The notes under the pieces: model-generated | What the model was told of the DNA's origin: nothing | Seen by the model: the letters and a program-made list of their open reading frames with translations, nothing else | Databases searched by the model: none | Shown here: positions 35,390 through 47,306 of the stretch, one piece after another | Layout of the letters: each line of letters opens with the position of its first letter | Position numbering within the stretch: position 1 is the stretch's first letter | Source of the DNA: Daucus carota subsp. sativus | Taxonomy: Eukaryota; Streptophyta; Magnoliopsida; Apiales; Apiaceae | Assembly: GCF_001625215.2 (NCBI RefSeq) | Contig: NC_030384.2 | Location: 25,904,527 to 25,968,526, forward strand | Direction of reading: 5' to 3' | Length of the DNA stretch: 64,000 nucleotides | Position numbers and translations under genes: made by a program

Positions 35390-35943
35390 GGGATAAATAT
35401 CAAGTTGGTGACTCGTTTCGTCCAAATGTATCAATTGAGTTACTGATTCCCAAATTGACTCAAATGAGACCCTCATTAGAAAAATTTGTATCAAAAATAT
35501 CACTCTATCCTTAGTCAAAATTTTGAAAATATTATATATTGAGTTTCGCACATTCTTTATGAATGGTATTACATACAAATAAAAGATTCCGAGTCCTACT
35601 ATTTTTTCTAATATTTTTAGATTTTTAAAATTTTATCAACTATTTATTTTTAATTTTTTGATTGTTTTATTTGATTTAAATAAAAATAAATAGGAGATTA
35701 ATTTTTAAAAATCTAAAAATATTATCTAAAATACTAGAACTCAGAATCTTTCATTTAGATATAATACCATTCATAAAAAATGTGCGAAACCCAATATATA
35801 ATACTTTCAAAATTTCGACTAATGATATAGTGATATTTTTGATACAAAATTTTCTAATGAGTGTCTCATTTGAGTCAATTTGGGAATCGGTAACTCAATT
35901 GATACATTTGGACGAAACGAGTCACCGACTTGATATTTATCCC
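35390..35943. mobile_element. MULE foldback element with 10-bp target duplication
   Basis: Begins GGGATAAATATCAAGTTGG and ends with its complement CGACTTGATATTTATCCC. Arms of about 240 bases pair with few mismatches around a short AT-rich loop. The direct repeat TAAAAGAAAA flanks it at 35380-35389 and 35944-35953. This size and structure fit Mutator-like foldbacks. No coding sequence. Confidence 0.85.
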
Positions 35944-36484
35944 TAAAAGAAAATACTCCCGTAAAATTTCCTAAATCACACTAATTAGCATTGACCCAAC
36001 TAAATTTAAAACAAACATTTATCAATTTTTATCAAAAGAAACAGATTTCTGAATACTGCCCCTCAAATCATTGTCTATTTTTTTTTTTTGACAAAAAATC
36101 ATTGTCTATTAATAATTTTTGTTCATAAAATAGGATTATTTTTTTCTTGAAATAAAAATAGGAAAAATTCTAACGGACAAAAAAGTTTGTGATAAGTATA
36201 AATTTTAGGTGCTCCTCCAGTAGTGCATTCTGTTACAACTTATATAGTCCGTTCAGTTACAACTTAAAATCCCTTTTGTAAATTGGTAACTCGTTAACAT
36301 GGATAAGATAAGTTGAGATTAATTAGTGTTGACTTAGACTTCTAAGTAGATCAAATTAAAAGTACTAGCTAGCTATATATAAACACACATACATGATCAA
36401 CTTCCATTATTTCTCAGCACAAAACTAGCCTAAGAAAAGCAAAAGAGTAGAATAATTTTGTTGGAGTTGTTAATAACTTAAAAG

Positions 36485-38464
36485 ATGGATATTGATTTGA
36501 CACCCAAAGTGGCCAAGAAAGTGTACGGAGGAGATGGTGGGAGCTACCATGCATGGTGTCCTAATGATCTGCCAATGCTGAAACAAGGCAATATTGGTGC
36601 AGCTAAGCTTTCTCTTAACAAGAATGGCTTTGCTCTTCCCAGCTACTCTGATTCCGCTAAGGTCGCTTATGTTCTTCAAGGTATCTTCATTGTTGATTAT
36701 TCGATTGGATTTGTTGTGGTTCTTGGATTGATTTTGCCACTGATCATGATAGATTTGTTTTCACTTGGTAGTGTTGTATTAGTATAATCTGTTTTCTGTT
36801 TGTCAAAAAAAAAATAAGTATAATCTGTTTTCTTATTATTTTGTCTGATTGGTTTTTAATATCTGGTGGTTTAGAAATTGCAGGCATGATGATAAGGGTG
36901 ATTTTAATTAATTATTTTAGTTTTTGTGGTCAATGGTTTGATTTTAGCACTGATCATGACAGATTTGTTGTGTTTATGGCTGTTCTGTGGTTATTTAGGA
37001 TCAGACTTTTGCTAATTGCAATTAGAAATTAACAATTTCAGTTATTCTTTGAATTTGGATTTGGATGTTGATTGATGGTATCATGAAAGTTTATGATGTT
37101 CTAAAGTTTTGATAATATTTGTGTGAAAAAACATGTATTTCTGTGAAAAAGTTTCAATCTTTTGTTATAACCATTTGATGGTGGTAGAATTGTAGGCTCA
37201 AGTGACAATGTCCAAATATGGCTTCTATTAAGTTTTACCTGATAAATTGTCACATTCTTATCTTTTGAATAGCAACCAGTTTATGCTTGTCAAGGTAATT
37301 CTTTGTGTCCAGTACTGCAATCCTCATATCTAATCTTTCACTTTCAGTATTAAAATGTATGAGATCACGTTTTAGGAAGATATATCATAGTAAAACCTTT
37401 TTGAAGATGAAGAGGTGTTAGTTATGTTTTGCACTTGCACTATTAATTGTATTTTTATCAGGGAGTGGAGTGGCCGGAATTGTTCTTCCAGAGAAAGAAG
37501 AGAAGGTCCTACCAATCAAGACGGGAGATTCTATTGCTCTTCCGTTTGGTGTTGTGACATGGTGGTACAATAAGGAGGACACTGAGCTTGTAGTTCTTTT
37601 TCTGGGAGATACTTCAAAAGCCCACAAATCCGGTTCATTTACTAACTTTTACTTGACGGGCTCTAATGGAATCTTCACAGGCTTTTCAACTGAGTTTGTA
37701 GGCAGGGCATGGGACTTGGAGGAAAGTGTCGTGAAGACTCTTGTTGGGAACCAGTCTGGTACTGGAATTGTCAAGCTTGATGCAGGTTTCAAGATCACTG
37801 AGCCAAGTGAGAAACACCGAAATGGCTTGGTGTTGAACTGTCTGGAAGCCCCGTTAGATGTTGATATCAAAAATGGTGGAAGGGTTGTGGTTCTGAACAC
37901 TAAGAATTTGCCTTTGGTTGGTGAGGTTGGACTTGGAGCTGATCTTGTAAGACTAGATGGAAGTGCAATGTGTTCTCCTGGATTTTCATGTGATTCAGCA
38001 TACCAGGTGACTTACATTGTGCGAGGCAGTGGTCGTGCTCAGGTTGTTGGAATAGATGGGAAACGCGTTCTGGAAACAACTGTTGAGGCTGGTAATCTGT
38101 TCATTGTGCCCAGGTTTTTTGTGGTTTCAAAGATTGGCAATCCTGAAGGTTTGGAATGGTTTTCTATCATATCTACCCCAAAGTAAGCACCATTTTACAT
38201 TGTGGCTTAGAGATTTTCACTATAGTCAATTGCTCCTAATTCACCTTCTCACTTTTAAGCCAATATTGACCTTGTCTCTTAATTCTAATTTGATACGTGG
38301 TTTGTTGCAGTCCGGTATTCACACATCTAGCTGGAAGCATTGGCGCATGGAAGTCCTTGTCTCCTCAAGTTCTCCAGGCATCTTTCAATGTGGATTCAGA
38401 TGTGGAGAAGCAGTTCCGCTCTAAAAGGACTGCTGATGCCATCTTCTTCCCTCCCCCCAAGTGA
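36485..38464 (+). CDS. Bicupin, 11S globulin/glutelin-like vegetative protein
   Basis: Three exons (36485-36680, 37462-38182, 38311-38464) give 356 residues, the length I recall for Arabidopsis At1g07750/At2g28680-type cupins. The N-terminus MDIDLTPKVAKKVYGGDGGS has no signal peptide, unlike seed 11S globulins. The first cupin barrel covers about residues 20-150 (FALPSYSDSAKVAYVLQGSG, then DSIALPFGVVTWWYNKED). The second covers about 200-340 (DSAYQVTYIVRGSGRAQVVG, EAGNLFIVPRFFVVSK). The metal-binding His residues of enzymatic cupins are not evident in either barrel, so a storage, binding or unknown role is more likely than metal catalysis. The C-terminus ends AIFFPPPK. The start fits the family and precedes a good donor. 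Confidence 0.9.
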
Positions 38465-39011
38465 AGTGCTGCTGCACATATGTTTACTTAAAGCTCTGTA
38501 GGCTACCAATCTTTTTAATTATTCAAGTAGTTTTAGGTATTTTCTTTCCAAATAATGTTCAGCAGGCATATTTGCTAAACAAAAATTATTTCCGCAGTTT
38601 GGATATTATTGCTAAATTGACAAGGATTTTGCTATGATCTTTATTTGTTTCTTGTTTTATTTTTGGTCATGTGTATATATTATATTGCATTGTATTTTCA
38701 AATAAGGGTTTGAAAGATCATCAGAACTGGTTCCAGGGAAAGTGCTTTGTCTTTAGGCCATTGACAGATCTTCTAGGCAATGTTATAACAAAATATCATT
38801 ATAGGCTTTTCTTGTGCAAAAGTTTAAATGGAATTTCATTAGCAGCTAAATATCCTGGTTTAAAAATCAACTGCAACTCATACTGAACCATTTGTAAAAG
38901 CAGGATACATGACCAGAAATGAAAATCTACAGCAATTCTGCATCGTTCTTGTCCGTTATTTATATCACCCAGTCTTATTCAACATGAAGAAACAGGCTTT
39001 AAGAGGAGCTT
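38465..39011. other. 3' flank of cupin gene and DEFL1 3' flank
   Basis: From about 38800 it resembles the 3' flanks of the other two DEFL genes (phrases AATTTCATTAGCA and CAACTCATACTGAACCA), so it belongs to the duplicated DEFL unit. Confidence 0.5.
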
Positions 39012-39348
39012 TTAATCAATGCAGTAGCAACGAAGAGGAGATCCAGGACTAGGCGGCATACAAACTCCACCCTGCGGAAATTGGATGCTCTTGCAATGGG
39101 CATCACAATCAGGAAAGTTGTTACATGGCCCCTGATCAATTAACCGAGTAGCAGCCACACGGCCTGTACCAAAAATTTAACAAAATTATACCTTTTAGAT
39201 GTCTGCGGTGCACATATGTTGCATGTTATGTTATGTTTAACAATTAACACAAAATCAAAAGATTTTTACCTGTATTGATAGTCAAAGCAATGAAAAAGAA
39301 GGCAATGAATAAGCTTCTAGTAACAGAAGAGATGTTCTTCCCAGCCAT
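39012..39348 (-). CDS. Defensin-like secreted cysteine-rich peptide, copy 1
   Basis: Two exons (39348-39270 and 39163-39012) encode 76 residues. Exon 1 is a signal peptide, MAGKNISSVTRSLFIAFFFI then ALTINT; the intron follows at the usual DEFL position. The mature part has six cysteines spaced C-x5-C-x3-C-x10-C-x10-C-x-C, including CDAHC, GVC and CYC. This CxxxC, GxC, CxC signature fits a cysteine-stabilised alpha-beta fold, but with three disulfides instead of the four of classical plant defensins. It ends CYCID, lacking the Ser-rich tail of copies 2 and 3. It was too short for simple gene finding. Role may be antimicrobial or signalling; the sequence does not decide. Confidence 0.88.
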
Positions 39349-40778
39349 TTTATCTGCTTCTGCCTTTATGATCTTTCTGCACTGAATTTTGCAGTTTCTT
39401 TCTTGTGTTGTTATGTGTCTGGATCCTTTTTATATAAGTATAGGCTAATGAAAGCCTCCATTCAGTTTAAAGAAAGTTATCACACAAAATCTCCTACATT
39501 TAATATTTAGATTTCTTTATTTTATGAATATTGTGGGCCTTTTTGTCTTGAAGAAGCAGAAGCTGCTTCCGACTTCTGCTTTTCTTAACCCATTTGTGTA
39601 AATAAGTAGAAACACTCTTAAGAAGTTGAGATTACTAGCTTCTCTCAAAGCTTCTACTTTATTAACTTATGTACTTATCACATCTAATCCACTTCTTTAC
39701 TTAAGGTAATAAATCAATTTTATTTAGCCTGCCCAAACGGTCCCTGCATTTTTGAATCTGTAAAAAGATGAAAATATGATATGTATTTTACACATCATTG
39801 TATTTAAATTGTGCTAAATTATTTTATAAATTAATCTTAAAAACTTACATAATGTTTCCTCTACCTTTAAAAATTTACTGTATGTTTATACAATTGTAAA
39901 AGTATATCGTCCTAAAATATAATCAAGATCAATTTATTTATAAAAAGGTCGAATGAGTCAAAAGTTAATGAGACGGAAATAGTATTTTATTGGATTGCAT
40001 TGTATAGTAGGGGGTATAAAAAGTTCATCGAACTAGTTGCCGAGAAAGCGCTCTGCCTCTAACTTGCAGGGGACAAATCTTTTTATGTTGTGTTTGTTTG
40101 AGTAGAAGGGAATCAAACGTAATTAAATGAAATGATTAATTAAAAATTGATAAGAATAATAAATATGGGAGGAAAGTTATGAAAAAAGTTGAGTTGGTGG
40201 AAAATTGTTATGATTAGATTTAAGAGAAAAAAAATGAGTATACGAAAAAAATGGATCATTCCTTCTCAAATTCGGAGAGTGATTTCTAACATAAAGTGTA
40301 AGTTTCATTGATTATTGACATTACATAAGGAGCACGGTGTAGCTTTATTCCATTGATTTATACCATCAGATTTTAATGGATTTTAAATAGTTTCAATTTA
40401 ATATCATCGGATTTTAAAACACCCTAATCGAATACCATAATTTAAACTCCTAATTTAATACTCTAAGATTTAAATAGATTTTAAACCATCTCAATTGAAT
40501 ATCTTAATATTTCTTGAATGAAAAAAAAAAACTTTAAAATCGCTGCCGAATACACCCCCTAAATTTAAGAAAGGATATATTAGACTTTTTTTTTTTGCAA
40601 AAGTTCAAATGAAACTTCATTAGCAAGTAAAATCCTGGGACAAAATCAACTACAGCTCATGCGGAACCAATTGAAATAATGAGATGCAAGACAGAAAATG
40701 AGCATCTTCAATAATCCTCTATCTTTGTCATCCGGTTATTACATTACTCTGTCTCATTCGATACGAAAAATCATGGTA
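39349..40778. other. Intergenic DNA between DEFL1 and DEFL2
   Basis: Holds the DEFL1 promoter, AT-rich DNA, and at about 40334-40556 a relative of the Tourist-like family at 47805, recognised by repeated ATTTTAATGGATTTTAAA and GCCGAATACACCCCCT. From about 40600 the sequence is the DEFL2 3' flank shared by all three copies. Confidence 0.45.
39428..39436 (-). promoter_or_regulatory. TATA box of DEFL copy 1
   Basis: TATATAAAA on the minus strand lies about 80 bases upstream of the ATG at 39348. The other two DEFL genes have TATAAAAA at the matching place. Confidence 0.6.
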
Positions 40779-41109
40779 TTAAGAGCTAATGCAGTAGCAA
40801 CGAAGAGGAGCTCCAGGACTAGGCGCCTTACAAACTCCGCCCTGCGGAAACTGGATGCTCTTGCAATGGGCATCACAATCAGGAATGTTAGAACATGGCC
40901 CCTGATCAATCAACCGAATAGCACCTACTCGTTCTGTACCAAAAAAAAAAACAATAAAATTACTCATTTTGGAAGTCTGCAACAGTGTGCATATGTTGCA
41001 TGTTATGTTATGTTTAACACAAAAGCAAACCTGTATTGATAGTCAAAGCAATGAAAAAGAAGGCAATGAATAAGCTTCTAATAACAGAAGAGATGTTCTT
41101 GCCAGCCAT
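40779..41109 (-). CDS. Defensin-like secreted cysteine-rich peptide, copy 2
   Basis: Two exons (41109-41031 and 40933-40779) encode 77 residues. The signal peptide differs from copy 1 at one residue (Ile for Thr). The mature peptide begins near ERVGAIRLIDQGPC and continues SNIPDCDAHCKSIQFPQGG; the six-cysteine spacing equals copy 1. The tail is CYCISS. Splice sites and intron position are identical to the other copies. The substitutions relative to copy 1 sit mostly between cysteines, e.g. CMPPSPGSP against CKAPSPGAP. Confidence 0.9.
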
Positions 41110-43239
41110 TTTATATATCTTGTTTTTGCCTAGGATGATCTTTCTACCCTGATGCTTGTAGTTTCTTGCTTATATTGTATATTGCTATGTGTCTGAACCC
41201 TTTTTATAGACTAATGAAATATTTGTTTTAATGGAAGATATCTTACAAAATCTCTTACATTTAATATTTTGATTTTTTTTTTCTTTAAAGAATATCTATC
41301 AAGGAAAATTGGCATCCTTTTTTCTTTTGTTAAGGGTATATTATATATTTGTTGATTATATAATATCTGTGTGATATGTCAAGTATTGATCTTAGCATAT
41401 TTCTCTCTCATCGTATTCAATACCGTAAAATTTCGGGTATTCAAATCAATTTCATCGCTAGATTAGTGTACACCTTAGAGATTGGAATTTTACATGGAGT
41501 CTATTCATATTTGAATTAACTATTGTAGAATTGACATTATATAGATGAGGAAAAGATTTCTAAAAGTATAAAATATAAAATATAAAATTAAACAGATGAG
41601 GTAGGGGACTTCATGAGTGTATTCTGATACTATATGTGAAGTAACCAGTTCATAAATTAATGAGGGAAGGAGGATTCGAAACCAAGAATACATACAAAAT
41701 TTAACTGGACTGTTCCCATTAAACCTTAATAAAGCTCAACAAAATCCTATACTTGTTCCGTCAAATAAAAAAATCCTATATTTTTCCGCATCATGGTGTC
41801 CCTGTCCCACATTCCTACGGTGCTTCCATTGAAGGGCTTTGTGTCACTCCTATTCCTAGCCAACACAATCACCTGTATATGTGACCTCAGCCTGAAATTT
41901 CGACGCAGAAACCCCATCTAGTCCACAATACCTGCTGTGCAGAGGTGGATATAGTATGAGGAACGAGGGACACGTGTTTCCTAAATTCCATTTTATATTT
42001 TTTCATCATTCTAAATTTTACAAATTTACAAAAGTACCTCCTAGAATTTAAAAATATATACATGTTTTCCAAAAATTTGCTTGTGCCCCCTAAAGATTTC
42101 GTTTCTAGATCGGCCCTGCTATTGTGGCTGCTTCCACTCCCCCAGCTGCAATAGGGAGGGGAGCAGCTCTAAGCCATGACAATCTGCTCACTTGATGCAT
42201 GACATACTATCTGCTCGAGCATTAACCTGAACCATTACTAACCCTGCTATCAATGCTCAAGTACCCTATGCAAAACCCAGAGGTGCAAGCATTGCTATAA
42301 ACAATGGTGTCCTATTAATCTAGCGCAACCAATGCACTTATGGACAACATTAACTTCCCCCCTCACCGGCCTTGCCAGAAGCACATCTAACCGTGACTAA
42401 AAACAACAACGGAGGCTCTGGATTTTTAATGCATCTTGATTCTTGCCAATCAGGTTCTGTTTCTCTCTTTGTTTACGATTATGCATTTTATATTCAAGTA
42501 TTCCAATACTTTCATTTTCACTTATGAGGTGAAGTTCTCAATGCACTCTCATGTGCAACCACATTTTTATAATCTCAGCAACACAATCAAATAACTTATA
42601 TTGCTCCACAGTATAGTGAAAAATAATCACACGAGGTGTGCCTTTCAAAGAAAGCAACAAATGCCTAAGCTTAATTAATCTTTAAACTTAACAGCTAGCT
42701 TTTATGGCCTGTTGGGAACTTGAATTTCATTTGAAATTCTGGATTTAATCGAATGACATGCTTGGATACACACAAAAAATTGGATTAGGATTTTATTCGA
42801 TACTCCAGAGATGCAAATAGTAGTATAAAGTTGAGAATTTGAATTGACAACTCAAATCATGTCATTTGAAATTCAATATCTTAAATGAAATACATCTTTC
42901 CAAACACAATCTAACGTTAAGTACCTTCCTTTGCAGAAACAAAACCAGCAATATCTGAAATGAAATACATGTTCTGAAACACAATGTAACGTTAATTACC
43001 TTCTACTGCAGAAACAAAACCAGCACCACGTGATAAAATAGCTGGAACGCATAAAATTCCTATCACAAAACGCACCATCATTTCATATGATCTATTGGTT
43101 TCCCCACCGACCATAAAAAAAGATAAAGATAGTTTTATATAGATAATTTGACCATAAGTCCACAGTTGTCGACTATGATGCTTTAGCACTAATCATATCA
43201 TATTAGCATGTATTGATCCAATTAGCAAGGAAACAAAAA
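41110..43239. other. Divergent intergenic region between DEFL2 (-) and RLK1 (+)
   Basis: Promoter space for both genes. The sequence at 41390-41520 (CATCGTATTCAATACCGTAA, GCTAGATTAGTGTACA) is repeated upstream of DEFL3 at 47514-47610. A repeat at about 42712-42930 (CATGTCATTTGAAATTC) has a relative at about 48800-48965 upstream of RLK2. These shared pieces support duplication of the whole region. No extra gene. Confidence 0.55.
41201..41208 (-). promoter_or_regulatory. TATA box of DEFL copy 2
   Basis: TATAAAAA on the minus strand, about 92 bases before the ATG, conserved in copy 3. Confidence 0.6.
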
Positions 43240-45126
43240 ATGAGCAAGTCCCAAAAGAAGTTGATCTCAACTTTCTGGCTTCTTGGTTTCACTACCCTGT
43301 TCTTCATTTCTTATGCAGATACTACATGTCCCATTGATTTTGGTTATGTCAGCAAATTACCATGGAAGAGATCAGACTGCACAGATAAACCGGTTAACAA
43401 AGAGGCCTGTTGCGGAACCATCAAATTCCTCCTAGCACCAGGACTTGCGAAGTACCTCAAAAAAACATCAATGTTCTATTTCCCAAACACAGGCATAGCA
43501 GCTGCATGTATGTCTAGTTTCAATAACAAGCTTGCATCCATGTCTATCAACATTTCTTTTTGCCCCGTGGGATGGTATGACCAACTAGTGGTTAACAGCT
43601 CAAATAATTGTGGTGGAGTTACAACACTTAAGGAGTGGAGAGAAAAACTTGGTTACAAGACAGAGCTAGACTCAGATTGCAGAGGGAACTTCTCTACTGC
43701 CAGTCAGTGCCAGGCATGCGCTGATGCTGGGATAAGGGTGGCTTCTCAATTGGGGTCTGACACGACACTATGTTTCAAATATGCTTGTTTGTATGCGGCT
43801 GGAATTGTTAATGAATATGGTCCTGAGGATCCAAGAATAGCTAAGTGTGCACTAGCTATACCCATGGCTCAGTCAAAAACCAACAAGCGAAAAAAAATAT
43901 TCAAAGTTGCTTTTGGATTGTTAGGGGCAATATTTGGAGTTTTGACAACATGGGGTTGCATCATTGTTTATCAGAAATTGAAAGAGGAAAGGTGGCTAGC
44001 AGCGTTGCGTCAAGAATATGTAAGGGGAGTGAAGGCTAAGGTCTTGCCTAACACAGGCGCAAAATGGTTTCATGTAGCTGAGCTTGAGCAAGCCACTAAA
44101 GGGTTTTCAAAGAAGAATCTGATAGGGCAGGGAGGTTTTGGAGTAGTCTACAAAGGTACACTCTTGGATGGTTCAATTGTTGCTGTGAAACAACTTCTTG
44201 ATATGGATATAAATGGGGATGATGAAGAATTTACTAATGAGGCTGAGATCATTAGCAAAATCAGGCATAGGAATCTTCTTGCTTTAAGAGGGTTTTGTGT
44301 TGAAAGCGATGCTATCAAAGGTAACAGAAGATATCTTGTTTATGATTACATGTCAAATGGGAGTTTAGATGAGCATCTGTTTTATGAAGAAGGGAATACT
44401 ATTGCTAGGAAGCCATTGGATTGGCCTTTGCGCAAAAATATCATTATAGATGTGGCCAAAGGGCTGGCTTATTTGCACTATGGAATCAAACCAGCCATTT
44501 ATCACCGCGACATAAAGACCACAAACATACTTTTAGATTCAGATATGAAAGCAAGACTAGCTGATTTTGGTCTAGCAAAGCAAACTACTGAAGGGGAATC
44601 TCATCTAACAACGAAAGTAGCTGGCACATACGGGTACCTAGCTCCAGAGTATGCTCTTTATGGTCAACTAACCGAAAAGAGTGATGTCTATAGCTTTGGC
44701 ATCATAATTCTTGAGATCATGAGTGGGCGAAAAGTGCTTGACACATCTTCAACATCCACAAGACTTCTGATCACGGATTGGGCAATGGATCTTGTAAAAT
44801 CAGGAAATGTTGAAAACATTTTCGATGATCGAATGGGAGAAAATGTATCAAAAGCAGTAATGGAAAGATTTGTACATGTTGGTATACTTTGTGCTCATGT
44901 AATGGTGGCATTAAGGCCTACAATTTCTGAAGCACTGAAGATGTTAGAAGGTGATATAGAAGTTCCAACACTGCCTGATAGACCACTACCTCTTAGCCAC
45001 GAGTCATTGAAATATATCCCAGAGTTCAGTATATCAACATTGGGCATCTCAGGTGGAAGATCAAGCCTTGATACATCAGGTAGCAGATTAAGTATCGATA
45101 CATCGAAACCCAGGTCTAGCATTTAG
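43240..45126 (+). CDS. SPARK-domain receptor-like protein kinase, copy 1
   Basis: Intronless, 628 residues. Signal peptide at about residues 1-27 (LISTFWLLGFTTLFFISYAD). The extracellular part begins CPIDFGYVSKLPWKRSDC and has many cysteines and VNSS-type glycosylation sites; it resembles the ectodomain of Arabidopsis At1g11050 and the SPARK domain of arbuscule kinases. One membrane helix lies at about 222-246. The cytosolic kinase has GQGGFGVVYKG, VAVKQL, YHRDIKTTNILLD, DFGLAK and APEY, all catalytic residues present (an RD kinase), followed by a Ser-rich tail. The first in-frame ATG was taken. Ligand unknown. It faces DEFL2 divergently and is paralogous to the gene at 50408. Confidence 0.92.
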   Translation: MSKSQKKLISTFWLLGFTTLFFISYADTTCPIDFGYVSKLPWKRSDCTDKPVNKEACCGTIKFLLAPGLAKYLKKTSMFYFPNTGIAAACMSSFNNKLASMSINISFCPVGWYDQLVVNSSNNCGGVTTLKEWREKLGYKTELDSDCRGNFSTASQCQACADAGIRVASQLGSDTTLCFKYACLYAAGIVNEYGPEDPRIAKCALAIPMAQSKTNKRKKIFKVAFGLLGAIFGVLTTWGCIIVYQKLKEERWLAALRQEYVRGVKAKVLPNTGAKWFHVAELEQATKGFSKKNLIGQGGFGVVYKGTLLDGSIVAVKQLLDMDINGDDEEFTNEAEIISKIRHRNLLALRGFCVESDAIKGNRRYLVYDYMSNGSLDEHLFYEEGNTIARKPLDWPLRKNIIIDVAKGLAYLHYGIKPAIYHRDIKTTNILLDSDMKARLADFGLAKQTTEGESHLTTKVAGTYGYLAPEYALYGQLTEKSDVYSFGIIILEIMSGRKVLDTSSTSTRLLITDWAMDLVKSGNVENIFDDRMGENVSKAVMERFVHVGILCAHVMVALRPTISEALKMLEGDIEVPTLPDRPLPLSHESLKYIPEFSISTLGISGGRSSLDTSGSRLSIDTSKPRSSI

Positions 45127-46023
45127 TTAGCTGCTTGGACAATGATTTTTATTGAGGCCAACAGATATTTCCTAAGCAGAAGCTTAAACATTCAGTTATA
45201 GAAAGTAAACGGATTTGCTTCAATGCATAATGCTTGCGTTTCTTGTTTGTTTATCATTTTATTTGAATGATGTTTGTTTACCATTTCAAGCAGACTGTGT
45301 AGGGTGTTTTTGAATTATAAAGTTTACAGGTATTCAGCCTATATTTTAAAAGACTCTGTGATGCTTCTTGCGTAGCAGGTTCTGATATTAGTTATTCCGG
45401 TATATTGGTTGCTTGTAAATCTTCTTTGAAAGTAATGTAGGAAAGAACTGTAGCTAGAGGAGGTCAAGGCAAAGAAGAGTTGAAAGAGAATTTGAAGATA
45501 GAGAAGAAAGTCTGAAAAATCAGATTTAACTCAGGTAAAATAATCGATATTATTGAGTTCTCCTCAAATATGATGAAGACTTTTAGCTTAAAATGGATTC
45601 TGGAAATTTAATTGAGCATTACCAAGAAACTTGCTGGCCTTGCGCATTGTGCCCTTGTAAGTTGAATGGAATTCGATTTACAGCTGTCAAGATAAACATC
45701 CTCGGAGGGAGAAGATGCTTAACTTTCACAACATCAGTTCTTTAAGCATCAGCATCAAGTTTTTTAGAACTTAGTACGGATGAAACTAGTGATTCACCCA
45801 TGTATTGGAAGCCTATATTTCAGTCAAACAGCTCATACAAGATCTTCTGGATCAATAAGGACCTGTAAACAATGGCAATCTTCTGCACACTAGTACTAGA
45901 CATTGCAACCTTCCATAAAGTTCCATAAATATAGTTTAACCGTCTTTTCACGAGAATCGGCGGTTACAATTTACTATATGTTCGACTCAATCATTGGGGT
46001 AAATATAGTAAGACTTTTTATTA
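45127..46023. other. 3' flank of RLK1
   Basis: Probably 3' UTR at first, then AT-rich DNA. No domain, RNA gene or clear repeat seen before the Stowaway element at 46024. Confidence 0.45.
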
Positions 46024-46274
46024 CTCTCTCCGTCCCAAATTAACTGTCCAGTTTGACTTTTTGATGATCAATTTGACCCAACTTTGACTGAAAATTAGAA
46101 ATTATTCTTTTACAATTTTACAAAACTGAAAAATATATTTTAAAATAGATTTGATAATGTTTTCAATGATATATATTTCATAATTTTATTCAAATATACA
46201 TATTTTTCAGTCAAAGTTGAGTCAAATTGATCATCAAAAAGTCAAACTGGACAGTTAATTTGGGACGGAGGGAG
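46024..46274. mobile_element. Stowaway MITE
   Basis: Starts CTCTCTCCGTCCCAAATTAA and ends TTAATTTGGGACGGAGGGAG, bordered by TA at 46022-46023 and 46275-46276. The arms pair over about 60 bases (TGTCCAGTTTGACTTTTTGA and its complement). 251 bp, the usual size; well preserved, so relatively young. Confidence 0.92.
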
Positions 46275-46882
46275 TATTAGAATAACATCTTTGTTTCAAA
46301 AAATGGATTATATCAAATTTTGATTTTATATGGATTTTAGATAAAATGTTGCAGAGTTAAGAGAGTTCTTAAGATTTTGTATGTCTCAAAACCTCATGAA
46401 TTATGATAGAATTTCAAAAAGCATAAAATATACGGAACAATCCAATAAAATCCCAATCGAATACTTTCATATTTTTGAGTATAATTTAAAATCCTGATTG
46501 AATACTAACAAATTTTGTAACATAATTTAAAATCATAATTGAATATCCCAAGATTTTGATATATTTTTCTTAATCCGAATTGAATATACTTGGATTTCAT
46601 TAGTGCAAAAAAATCATGTAAAATCTCAACGAATACCTACATGAATTTCATTAAAGCAGAAAAATCCTTCAAAATCTCAACGAATACCTTGTGCTTTTCT
46701 TGAGCAAAACTTAAAATGGAAATTCATTAGCAGGTAAAAATCCTGGACAAAATTAACTACGACTCATACTGAACCAATTAAAATAACGAGACGATAGACC
46801 GGAAACGAGCATCTACAATACTCCTCTATCTTTCTTTTCCGGTTATTACTACTTTGTCTCATCCAATACGAAAATCATGCTA
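46275..46882. other. Tourist-family remnant and DEFL3 3' flank
   Basis: At 46290-46690, phrases such as CCCAATCGAATAC and AAATCCTGATTGAATAC mark a degraded relative of the Tourist-like element at 47805. From about 46700 it is the 3' flank shared by the DEFL copies. Confidence 0.45.
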
Positions 46883-47213
46883 TTAAGAGGAGCCGCTAAT
46901 GCAGTAGCAACGAAGAGGAGCTCCAGGACTAGGCGCCTTACAAAGTCCACCTTGCGGAAACTGGATGCTCTTGCAATGTGCATCACAATCAGGAAAGTTG
47001 GAACATGGACCCTGATCAATCAACCAAGTAGCACCTACTTGCTCTGTACCAAAAAAATTAACAAAACTACACATTTTAGATGTCTGCAATGTTCATATGT
47101 TGCATGTTATGTTATGTTTAACACAAAAGCAAACCTGTATTGATAGTCAAAGCAATGAAAAAGAATGCAATGAATAAGTTTCTAGTAACAGAAGAGATGT
47201 TCTTGCCAGCCAT
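46883..47213 (-). CDS. Defensin-like secreted cysteine-rich peptide, copy 3
   Basis: Two exons (47213-47135 and 47043-46883) encode 79 residues. The signal peptide has Asn-for-Ile-type small changes near its middle, and the six-cysteine spacing C-x5-C-x3-C-x10-C-x10-C-x-C is unchanged. The mature region reads EQVGATWLIDQGPCSNFPDC and ends CYCISGSS, two residues longer than copy 2. Closest to copy 2 in coding, intron and flank sequence, so the 2/3 duplication is the younger one. It lies between RLK1 and RLK2. Confidence 0.9.
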
Positions 47214-47298
47214 TTTATATATCTAGTTTTTGCCTAGGATGATCTTTCTGCACTGATGTTTGTGGTTTATTGCTTTATATTGTTATGTGTCTGCACCC

Positions 47299-47306
47299 TT
47301 TTTATA
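47299..47306 (-). promoter_or_regulatory. TATA box of DEFL copy 3
   Basis: TATAAAAA on the minus strand about 86 bases before the ATG, in the same context (CCCTTTTTATAGACTAATG) as copy 2. Confidence 0.6.
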
